Shown here piece after piece: positions 1 to 5,993 of a stretch of DNA of 7,695 nucleotides. The DNA lies in NCBI GenBank assembly GCA_036824245.1, contig DAITAO010000114.1, positions 1 to 7,695 on the forward strand. Direction: 5' to 3'. Position numbers and translations under genes: made by a program. The stretch's first letter is position 1, and the number at the start of each line of letters is the position of its first letter. The notes under the pieces were generated by a model. That model was not told the DNA's origin. It saw only the letters and a program-made list of their open reading frames with translations, and made no database searches. Source of the DNA: JACVRM01 sp036824245 (GTDB lineage: Bacteria; Actinomycetota; Thermoleophilia; Gaiellales; Gaiellaceae).

Positions 1-25
1 GCAGGTTCGATTCCTGCACGGCCCA
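1..25 (+). tRNA. tRNA, 3' end only (isotype not determinable)
   Basis: The window opens inside a tRNA gene. Bases 1-17 form a perfect T arm: a five-base stem GCAGG/CCTGC closes the seven-base loop TTCGATT, which carries the near-universal TTCGA signature. Bases 18-24 (ACGGCCC) are the 3' half of the acceptor stem and base 25 (A) is the discriminator. The next bases are CTC, so the CCA tail is not encoded and must be added after transcription. The anticodon lies before the window, so the amino acid cannot be read. The 5' acceptor strand is predicted to read GGGCCGT. Confidence 0.9.
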
Positions 26-141
26 CTCCTTCGGACGTTGCGCAAACCTTGGGCGTGACGGCCTTTAAGCGAAACACGACGAGTAGGCAGACTCCGGCCG
101 GCCGTCGACGGAGAGCACGAGGAGCGACCCCCTCGGGTGCG

Positions 142-771
142 CTATCCGCAGTCCCGCACGCCGAGGCGGATGACCGCGCGGCGGGGCGAGGGCTCATCGT
201 CCACCCAGACAAGGAGAGGCACGCACCGGGGCGAGCGGGCCAGCACGCCACCCGACCAGAACGTGACGAGCCGCCCGTCGGCGCTGCTCAACGAGCGCTC
301 GTCCCGCCGACACGCGATGAAGGTGACGACCCGATGGGCGTCTCGAAGGCGCACCTTCCCCTGCGGAAGCGGGCCGTAGGCGAGCCCGGCGCCCAGTCGG
401 GTGCGCCGGGATAGCTCAACGGTCACTCGGTGGCCAGCTTTGACGAGCAGTGGGAACTTCTGCCCCCCGAAAGACCCTCCGACGAACACCGGCGTGCCGC
501 CGGCGCCAATGAGGGCCAGCGGCCCGACGACCAGGTTACGGCGGTTGGTGAAAGCGCCGGGAAAGCTCGCCCCCGATTGCGTCGAACAGTCCTCGACGGC
601 GCCACGCGGGCGCTCCCTGGCTGCAGGGCGCGACGTTGCAAGCGTCTCCTTAGGTGTAGCGGTCTGCTTCGCCGGATCGGCCGTCTCGGCCCGGCCGGAG
701 GTAGCCAGGGCCACCGCGACAGCCATCGCCACCGCGGTGCTCACGATCGCCGTGCGCCGCAGAGCGGTCAT
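142..771 (-). CDS. Secreted protein of unknown function, four cysteines
   Basis: This gene encodes 209 residues that I do not recognise as a named family. The N-terminus is a clear signal peptide: MTALRR, then a hydrophobic stretch at about 8-24, then a likely signal peptidase site after GRA near residue 28. A low-complexity Thr/Pro/Ala/Arg linker (about 29-58) follows, then a compact domain from about 60 to the end with hydrophobic beta-type strands such as NLVVGPLALIGAGG and HRVTVEL. The mature part has exactly four cysteines (62, 154, 183, 208), spread so that two disulfides are plausible, which fits export. The ATG at 769-771 is preceded by GGTGG at a short distance, a usable ribosome binding site. 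The gene is divergent from the HD-GYP gene across a 130-bp spacer. Overlapping plus-strand reading frames lack such protein-like features. Being a real exported protein is fairly secure; its function is unknown. Confidence 0.8.
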   Translation of the reverse strand: MTALRRTAIVSTAVAMAVAVALATSGRAETADPAKQTATPKETLATSRPAARERPRGAVEDCSTQSGASFPGAFTNRRNLVVGPLALIGAGGTPVFVGGSFGGQKFPLLVKAGHRVTVELSRRTRLGAGLAYGPLPQGKVRLRDAHRVVTFIACRRDERSLSSADGRLVTFWSGGVLARSPRCVPLLVWVDDEPSPRRAVIRLGVRDCG

Positions 772-840
772 TCATCCACCGTACACCGGCGCTTCCGCAG
801 CGGTTCCGCATCCCCTCGCACGGCGGTGTCTGCACGGCCT

Positions 841-867
841 GCTTTGCGCCCCCAACAGGGGTAAAGC
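841..867 (+). promoter_or_regulatory. Imperfect hairpin in the leader of the HD-GYP gene
   Basis: The 130-bp spacer between the divergent genes (772-901) contains a two-part inverted repeat. GCTTT (841-845) pairs with AAAGC (863-867), and CCCC (850-853) pairs with GGGG (858-861) around the loop AACA. The two helices are separated by an asymmetric internal loop (GCGC against T). It ends 34 bp before the ATG at 902, so it would lie in a 5' untranslated leader, or could be an operator shared by both genes. No run of T follows, so it does not look like an intrinsic terminator. No convincing -35/-10 pair was seen in the spacer on either strand. A regulatory role is inferred from position and symmetry only. 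Confidence 0.3.
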
Positions 868-901
868 CGCAGCACGTAGCCGCCGATGACCTTTTCAGGG
901 C

Positions 902-3900
902 ATGATCACGAGCGGGGAGACGCAGCGTTGGCGGGCGCGGCCGGTTCAGGCTGTACTGATTCGCGCGGTCGCGTTTCTCGTCCCGATCGCCTCTTCGCTC
1001 ATCTTCGTGCACCTTGCGAGCGGCGTCGTTCCGATGCCGACCGGCTCGCTGTGGTTCTTCCTCCTCTGGTGGCTTGGCATCAGCGCAGCCGCGACGGTTG
1101 TCCTGATCGGGATCGATCGGCTGACTCGGCGGCTCCTGCCGCTCGCTGCGCTCTTCAAGCTGTCGCTCGTCTTCCCTGACAGTGCGCCGTCGCGGTTCAA
1201 GACGGCGCTGCGGGTGGGCAGCGTCGGAACGCTCGAGGAACGACTCGCCGCAGCACAGGAAGGACGATCCACAGAGACTCCAGTCGAGGCGGCGGAGCGC
1301 CTGTTGGGGCTCGTCGCAGCGCTGAACGCGCACGACAGGGTAACGCGCGGACACTCCGAGCGAGTGCGCGCCTACAGCCGGATGATCGGCGAGGAGCTGC
1401 GGCTCACCAAGGAGCAGATCGACCTGCTCAACTGGGCCGCGCTGCTTCACGACGTCGGCAAGCTGCAGGTATCGGAAGAGATCCTGAACAAGGAGGGCAA
1501 ACCCACCGAGGACGAGTGGCGCCAGATCAAGCTGCATACCGTGTACGGGGCGGCGATCGTCGCTCCGCTTCGCGAATGGCTGGGCGAGTGGGCGGGCGCC
1601 GTCACACAGCATCACGAGCGCTGGGACGGCCAGGGGTATCCGGCCGGCCTGGCGGGCGAGGAGATCGGCCTTCCCGGACGGATTGTCTCGGTCGCCGACG
1701 TCTTCGACGTGATCACTTCAACGCGCTCGTACAAGACGTCCTCGGTTCCCGAAGACGCCCGCGCCGAGCTCGCTCGCTGTGCCGGCACGCAGTTCGACCC
1801 GCGGGTCGTGCGCGCCTTCCTCAACGTTTCGCTGGGGCGGCTGCGTTTCGCGATGGGACCCCTGTCGTGGCTGAGTCACGCTCCGATTCTGGCGCGCCTA
1901 CCGCTCACGCCGGCGGTCAGCACGGTGTCGAGCTCGGTCGCTGCCGTTGTCGCCGCGGCAACCACAGGCCTGGTGGGTGCGCCGCCGGTGCGCGTCGCAC
2001 CGGCCGTCGCGGCCCCCGCTCCCGTCAACGTGCAGCCGGCCAGGCCTGCCGTGCCGAGGCCGCCGACCGCGGCGAGCGTCCAGCGGTTTGTCGAGGAGGA
2101 CGGCCGGCTCGTCGTGCAGCTCCAGGACCTTGCAGCCTCGGCGACTCCCGGCTCACTACGCATCGTCGACGGGCCCTCGGCGGGTCGCGCGGTGGTCACG
2201 CCGGGCGGTGCGATCACGTTCACGCCTCCGCCGGGCTTCCACGGCAGAGCGCCCATCCGATACAGCGTGTGCTGGGAGGGCCGCGGCTGCGATCAGGGCG
2301 TCATCAACATCGTCGTCCGCGCGGTCAACGACCCGCCTCGCGCGAAGGACGACCTCGAGTACGGGGCCGAGGACGCCCAGGTCGTGGCCGACGTCCTGGC
2401 CAACGATGTCGACCCCGACGGCGATGCGCTCACGATCTCGTTGAGCAAGCGGCCCGCGGTCGGGCGTGCCGTCGTGCAGAGGCGCAAGCTCGTCTGGACG
2501 CCGCCGCAGGATTTCTTTGGTCGCGCGACGATCGACTACGAGGTTGATGACGGGCACGGCGGCAGCGACCGGGCGCGCCTACGCATCGTCGTGGAGCCGC
2601 GCGACGACTCTCCGGATCTGCGGCCCGATAGTGCGTCGACCGGTGAGGACAACCCTGTCGTGATTCCCGTGCTCGCAAACGACGTGGACCGCGACGGCGA
2701 CGCGCTGGAGCTCATCTCCGTGGAGAGCCCTGCCGCGGGCACCGCGCGGGTACGCGGCGACCGGATCGAATACACGCCCGACCGCGATGCCAACGGACGC
2801 GTCGCCTTCGCGTACGTCGCAGGCGACGGGCAGGGCGAGACCGTTCGCGGCTCGGTGGAGGTTCGCGTCCGCCCGGTGAACGACGCTCCCAGCTTCAAGG
2901 CGGGCGACGCGGTGACTCTCCCCTCGACCGCAGGCCCCCAGGTCTTCCGCAGCTGGGCGACGGCGATCTCCGCCGGCCCGGCAGACGAAAGCGGGCAGCG
3001 TGTCACGTTCGCGGTCGCAACCGAGAACGAAACCGTCTTTGCGCCAGGAGGCCGGCCTTCCGTCGACGCCGACGGCACGCTGCGTCTCGCGCCGGCGGAC
3101 GGAGCGCGCGGCTCGTCGGCGATCACTGTCTGGGCCGTGGACGACGGCGGCAAGGCAGACGGCGGAGTCGACGCGAGCGCCGTGCGGCGCTTCACGGTCA
3201 CCGTGCGCGGTGTCAACACGCCGCCGACCTTCTCGATGGGACCCGACCAGACCGTTCGCGAGAACTCCGGGTCACACGCCGTCCCCGGCTGGGCGAAGGA
3301 CGTCAAGCCGGGACTGCCGGACGAGGCTGCCCAGCGGGTCACCTTCCGAGTTTCGAGCGACAACCCCGGCCTCTTTGGGCCAGGCGGCGAGCCGGCCGTC
3401 TCGCCGGACGGCACGCTGACGTACACGCTGGCGGCCGATGGCAACGGCGCAGCGCTCGTGACTGTCAGCGCGGTAGACGACGGCGGACTGGCCGACGGCG
3501 GCCGCAATGCGAGCCCCGCTCAGCGCTTCACGATCACCGCCACGCCGGTGAACTCCCCGCCGAGCTTCGTCGCAGGACCGGATCAGACTGTCAATGAGGA
3601 TGCGGGGCCGCAGACGGCCGACGGCTGGGCCGGCGCGATTGCGCCGGGCCCGCCCGACGAATCGGCTCAGCAGGTGACCTTCGCCGTCTCGAACAGCAAT
3701 CCGGCGCTGTTTGCCGCGGGCGGGCAGCCCGCGGTGTCGGCGAGCGGCCGGCTGACCTTCACAGCCGCGGCGAATGCGTTCGGCACGGCCGTCGTCACCG
3801 TGCGCGCAGTCGACGACGGAGGAACGGCCGACGGCGGCATCGACGGCAGCGCTCCCAGCACGTTCACGATCTCGGTGCTGCCCCAGAACGATGCGCCTGT

Positions 3901-5008
3901 CGCCGGCCAGGACAATGTCTCCGTCGACGAAGACGCCGCCGGCGTCACCTTCGACGTGTTCGCCAACGACAGCGATGCCGATCCAGGGGACACGCTCTCC
4001 ATGGTCTCCTTCGACGCGTCAGCCGCCTCCGACGGGACGCTCACTCACAACGGCGGCGGCAGCTTCACGTACGTGCCCGGACCGTCTTTCGCCGGTACTC
4101 AGACGCTTGCCTACACCGTCGGCGACGGCAACGGCGGCACCGACACCGACACCGCGATCATCACGGTCAATCCTGTCCCAGACGCGCCGCTGGCCGGAGA
4201 CGACGCCTACACGACCATGCAGGACGCTCCGTTGGTCACCCCCGCCCCGGGTGTGCTCGCCAACGACGCGGACGAGGACGGCGACTCGCTAACTGCGCAG
4301 ACGGCACTCGTCGTGCCACCTGCGAGCGGGTCCGCCAATCTCGCCGCCGACGGCTCGTTCACCTACACCCCGAACGCCGGCTTCGCGGGCACCGACGTGT
4401 TCACCTACCGCGTCACCGACACCACAGGGCGCACCGGCGACGCCACGGTCACGATCACGGTGGCCAGCGTTCCGGTAGTGCCCTCGATCCTCTACCTGCG
4501 CTCGACCGGTCCGTCGAGCGAGGTCTGGGACATGACTACGACTCCGCCGCCTGCGTCCGCTCTGGTCCCGGACTACGACGGGGATGGGGACCCCGGACTG
4601 ACCATCGATGCGGGCGACGGCGCCCCGAACGAATCGGATGACGACAAGCTTCAGGACTGGGTGTACGTCGCCCCCTCACCGCTCGTCCTGAACGGCCCGG
4701 TCACGCTGCGGATCTGGGGCACGATCGAAGGATTCTCCCTCTTTGAAGACGCCCACCCACACGTGTGGCTCTTTGACTGCGCAGCGGGCGGGTCGCCTTG
4801 TGTGCCTGTGAAGCAGGCGAGCGTCCACATCGACAACTGGAACGGCCTCTTCGCCACGTGGGTCTACCACGACGTGACGGTCGGCTCTGTCAGTCGCACA
4901 TTTGCCGCGGGCCGGGAGCTGCGCATTCGTCTGATGAACGGCCATAACGACATGTGGGTCGCAATGACCGCCGCTTACCCGAGCGCGCTCACGATCACGC
5001 CCGGCTAG
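902..5008 (+). CDS. Membrane HD-GYP phosphodiesterase fused to extracellular cadherin/Ig-like repeats
   Basis: This gene encodes 1368 residues. Two hydrophobic helices (about 16-41 and 49-71) precede a linker and a complete HD-GYP domain (about 130-310). Key residues are DRVTRGH (D145, H151), the metal-binding HD pair H183-D184 in HDVGK, H212, HHE at 237-239, DGQGYP at 242-247, VADVFD at 264-269 and FDP at 298-300. Such domains hydrolyse cyclic di-GMP, or sometimes cGAMP, in the cytoplasm. A third hydrophobic segment (about 335-360) and a Pro/Ala linker lead to about eight beta-sandwich repeats (about 400-1192). Several repeats carry acidic calcium-type loops, for example NDVDPDGD at 501-508 and NDADEDGD at 1121-1128. 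A C-terminal beta-rich domain (about 1194-1368) begins with a DYDGDGD loop. The four cysteines beyond the third segment form close pairs (457/463 and 1293/1300), supporting an extracellular location. The ATG at 902 is the first start after an in-frame TGA at 887-889. Its ribosome site is weak (AGGG only one base away). The ligand is unknown. Confidence 0.93.
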   Translation: MITSGETQRWRARPVQAVLIRAVAFLVPIASSLIFVHLASGVVPMPTGSLWFFLLWWLGISAAATVVLIGIDRLTRRLLPLAALFKLSLVFPDSAPSRFKTALRVGSVGTLEERLAAAQEGRSTETPVEAAERLLGLVAALNAHDRVTRGHSERVRAYSRMIGEELRLTKEQIDLLNWAALLHDVGKLQVSEEILNKEGKPTEDEWRQIKLHTVYGAAIVAPLREWLGEWAGAVTQHHERWDGQGYPAGLAGEEIGLPGRIVSVADVFDVITSTRSYKTSSVPEDARAELARCAGTQFDPRVVRAFLNVSLGRLRFAMGPLSWLSHAPILARLPLTPAVSTVSSSVAAVVAAATTGLVGAPPVRVAPAVAAPAPVNVQPARPAVPRPPTAASVQRFVEEDGRLVVQLQDLAASATPGSLRIVDGPSAGRAVVTPGGAITFTPPPGFHGRAPIRYSVCWEGRGCDQGVINIVVRAVNDPPRAKDDLEYGAEDAQVVADVLANDVDPDGDALTISLSKRPAVGRAVVQRRKLVWTPPQDFFGRATIDYEVDDGHGGSDRARLRIVVEPRDDSPDLRPDSASTGEDNPVVIPVLANDVDRDGDALELISVESPAAGTARVRGDRIEYTPDRDANGRVAFAYVAGDGQGETVRGSVEVRVRPVNDAPSFKAGDAVTLPSTAGPQVFRSWATAISAGPADESGQRVTFAVATENETVFAPGGRPSVDADGTLRLAPADGARGSSAITVWAVDDGGKADGGVDASAVRRFTVTVRGVNTPPTFSMGPDQTVRENSGSHAVPGWAKDVKPGLPDEAAQRVTFRVSSDNPGLFGPGGEPAVSPDGTLTYTLAADGNGAALVTVSAVDDGGLADGGRNASPAQRFTITATPVNSPPSFVAGPDQTVNEDAGPQTADGWAGAIAPGPPDESAQQVTFAVSNSNPALFAAGGQPAVSASGRLTFTAAANAFGTAVVTVRAVDDGGTADGGIDGSAPSTFTISVLPQNDAPVAGQDNVSVDEDAAGVTFDVFANDSDADPGDTLSMVSFDASAASDGTLTHNGGGSFTYVPGPSFAGTQTLAYTVGDGNGGTDTDTAIITVNPVPDAPLAGDDAYTTMQDAPLVTPAPGVLANDADEDGDSLTAQTALVVPPASGSANLAADGSFTYTPNAGFAGTDVFTYRVTDTTGRTGDATVTITVASVPVVPSILYLRSTGPSSEVWDMTTTPPPASALVPDYDGDGDPGLTIDAGDGAPNESDDDKLQDWVYVAPSPLVLNGPVTLRIWGTIEGFSLFEDAHPHVWLFDCAAGGSPCVPVKQASVHIDNWNGLFATWVYHDVTVGSVSRTFAAGRELRIRLMNGHNDMWVAMTAAYPSALTITPG
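2891..3898 (+). repeat. Three in-register 336-bp repeat units within the HD-GYP/cadherin gene
   Basis: Residues 664-775, 776-887 and 888-999 of the HD-GYP protein are three homologous units of exactly 112 residues, at 2891-3226, 3227-3562 and 3563-3898. Shared landmarks are an SF or TF start, a PDE(S/A) turn, a Q(R/Q)VTF strand, a GG-x-P core turn, the AVDDGG-x-ADGG loop and a terminal NxxP boundary. The valine of that loop falls at residues 746, 858 and 970, which is perfect periodicity with no net insertion or deletion. They differ from the flanking units, which are about 90-97 residues long and carry the VLANDxDxDGD type of loop. This suggests insertion and local duplication of one domain subtype. 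The units differ at many positions, so the duplication is not very recent. Confidence 0.85.
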
Positions 5009-5015
5009 ACCGGGC
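4999..5015 (+). terminator. Weak hairpin over the HD-GYP stop codon
   Basis: GCCCGG (4999-5004) pairs with CCGGGC (5010-5015) around the loop CTAGA, which contains the TAG stop codon of the HD-GYP gene. The helix is six G/C pairs and should be stable. No T-rich tract follows, so it is not a classical intrinsic terminator. High-GC actinobacteria can use hairpins without a U tract, but short G/C palindromes also arise by chance at this base composition. It is a candidate only. Confidence 0.25.
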
Positions 5016-5022
5016 CCGGGGC

Positions 5023-5242
5023 GTCGTCGCCGGCCGGCCGGCGCGTGCCCTCCCGGGGGGCCAGGACATCCTGACGGTAGGCGACCAGTCGCGCGCACTT
5101 GGTTTTCGGCTGTCGGGTCCAGGCGTGCGGAAGCGACCGGGGGGAGCGCTTCCGCGGCACGGTGACCTGGCGTACGAGGCTGCGGGCGGGGAGCTACCGC
5201 TACCGCGCCGGCGCCGCGCGCCACCTGCTGCGCGTCGGCTAG
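5023..5242 (+). pseudogene. Frameshifted, 5'-truncated remnant of a cupredoxin-like (plastocyanin-like) gene
   Basis: Two adjoining reading frames together spell the C-terminal part of a small secreted beta-sandwich protein. From 5023 one frame reads VVAGRPARALPGG, then DILTVGDQSRALGF, then RLSGPGVRKRPG. The frame one base further on continues from about 5144 with ERFRGTVTWRTRLRAG, then SYRYRAGAARHLLRVG, and stops at TAG 5240-5242. Joined, this matches a pattern I know from actinobacterial plastocyanin-like exoproteins: (L/V)TVxDxS, then FxLxGPGV, then GTVTW, then LxAGxYxYR. The switch falls in a run of six G (5139-5144); five G would restore one frame. No signal peptide, start codon or N-terminal half is present, and upstream sequence is already HD-GYP coding. 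The usual Cys and His copper ligands near the C-terminus are not conserved. A sequencing error in the G run could explain the frameshift but not the missing 5' half. Confidence 0.65.
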
Positions 5243-5264
5243 GACTTCGTCCAGACTACGAGGC

Positions 5265-5993
5265 GTGCGCGTGCTCGCGTTGGCACACGGCGTCTGGTTC
5301 GGGTCATCGCTCTTCGGCGAACTGGTCCGGGAGCGCGGCCATGAGCTCGTCGACTGGGAAAGCTCGCTCGGGACACCGCCGGCCGGCGACTACGACGCGT
5401 TGCTCGTCCTCGGCGGGAAGACACATCCCGACGAAGAGAATGAGAACCCGTGGCTTGCCGACGAGCTCGAGCTGCTGAGGCGCCTGCTCGACGAGCAAGT
5501 GCCCATGCTCGGCGTTTGCCTCGGTGCACAGCTGATCGTGAAAGCAGGCGGCGGGCGGGTGCTGCCGGCCGAGCAGCCCGAACGTGGGTGGACGCCCGTC
5601 GAGCTGTCGCCCCCGGCAGCGGACGACCCGGTTTTTCGGAGACTGCCGCGCCGCTTCGACGCCTTCGAGTCGCACGTCTACACCTGGGAGCTGCCGCCCG
5701 ACGGAGTGGAGCTGGCCCGCAGCGAGCGCTGCACGCAGGCGTACCGGCTCCGCGACGGGAGCTGGGGAGTTCAGTTCCATCCCGAGGTCAGCGAGGAGCA
5801 GCTCGACCGCTGGCTTGCGTGGCGGCGTGAAGAGGTCGACGACCCGGACGCTTTTCCGGCGCAGACACGGGAGCGCATCGCAGGCTGGAAGGCGCTGGGG
5901 CGCACGCTGTGCGGCGCCTTCCTCGAGCACGCCGAAGCGATCAGGGAGCGGCAGAGCTCGGGCGGGCGACAGGCCGTGCAGCCGAGCGGCTGA
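5265..5993 (+). CDS. Class I glutamine amidotransferase (GMP synthase-like, GATase1 domain)
   Basis: This gene encodes 242 residues, the normal size of a free-standing class I amidotransferase. The Rossmann-like start (MRVLALAHG) is followed by the LVLGGK turn at 47-52 and the nucleophile elbow GVCLGAQ with catalytic Cys85. FHPEV completes the triad with His172 and Glu174. Family members release ammonia from glutamine, or act as related gamma-glutamyl hydrolases, in the cytoplasm. No synthetase domain or partner gene is adjacent, so the substrate is unknown. The start is uncertain. GTG 5265 gives the usual MRVL opening, but the only Shine-Dalgarno-like element, GAGG at 5260-5263, lies one base from it and is better placed (seven bases) for GTG 5271, which would shorten the protein by two residues. 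The last 53 bp overlap the convergent MFS gene. Confidence 0.92.
   Translation: MRVLALAHGVWFGSSLFGELVRERGHELVDWESSLGTPPAGDYDALLVLGGKTHPDEENENPWLADELELLRRLLDEQVPMLGVCLGAQLIVKAGGGRVLPAEQPERGWTPVELSPPAADDPVFRRLPRRFDAFESHVYTWELPPDGVELARSERCTQAYRLRDGSWGVQFHPEVSEEQLDRWLAWRREEVDDPDAFPAQTRERIAGWKALGRTLCGAFLEHAEAIRERQSSGGRQAVQPSG

Noticed and set aside
95..113. Palindromes CCGGCCGG and CCGTCGACGG between the tRNA end and the first gene
   Set aside because: They are short G/C palindromes with no repeat partner, no duplication of the tRNA end and no integrase gene nearby, so there is no support for an attachment site.
124..142. Hairpin (GCG-ACCC / GGGT-g-CGC) at the stop codon of the minus-strand secreted-protein gene
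   Set aside because: It needs a bulge, has a short helix and no T tract on the minus strand. At this G/C content it is too likely by chance to call a terminator.
841..890. Possible c-di-GMP-I (GEMM) riboswitch before the HD-GYP gene
   Set aside because: Only short words (AAAGCC, GTAGCC) resemble the family. The GGGCAAACC segment, the GAAA tetraloop and the second helix spacing are missing, so only a generic hairpin is reported.
650..1615. A 321-codon minus-strand open frame across the start of the HD-GYP gene
   Set aside because: It is Arg/Pro/Glu-rich without domain or signal features, and it overlaps both the secreted-protein gene and the conserved HD-GYP motifs. It is a high-GC shadow frame.
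1516..2547. A 343-codon plus-strand open frame inside the HD-GYP gene
   Set aside because: Its translation is Arg/Gly-rich low complexity and lies in another frame of the well-supported HD-GYP and repeat region.
2536..3507. A 323-codon minus-strand open frame opposite the repeats
   Set aside because: It is Ser/Pro/Thr-rich, and its apparent periodicity is only the mirror of the 336-bp repeats in the true gene.
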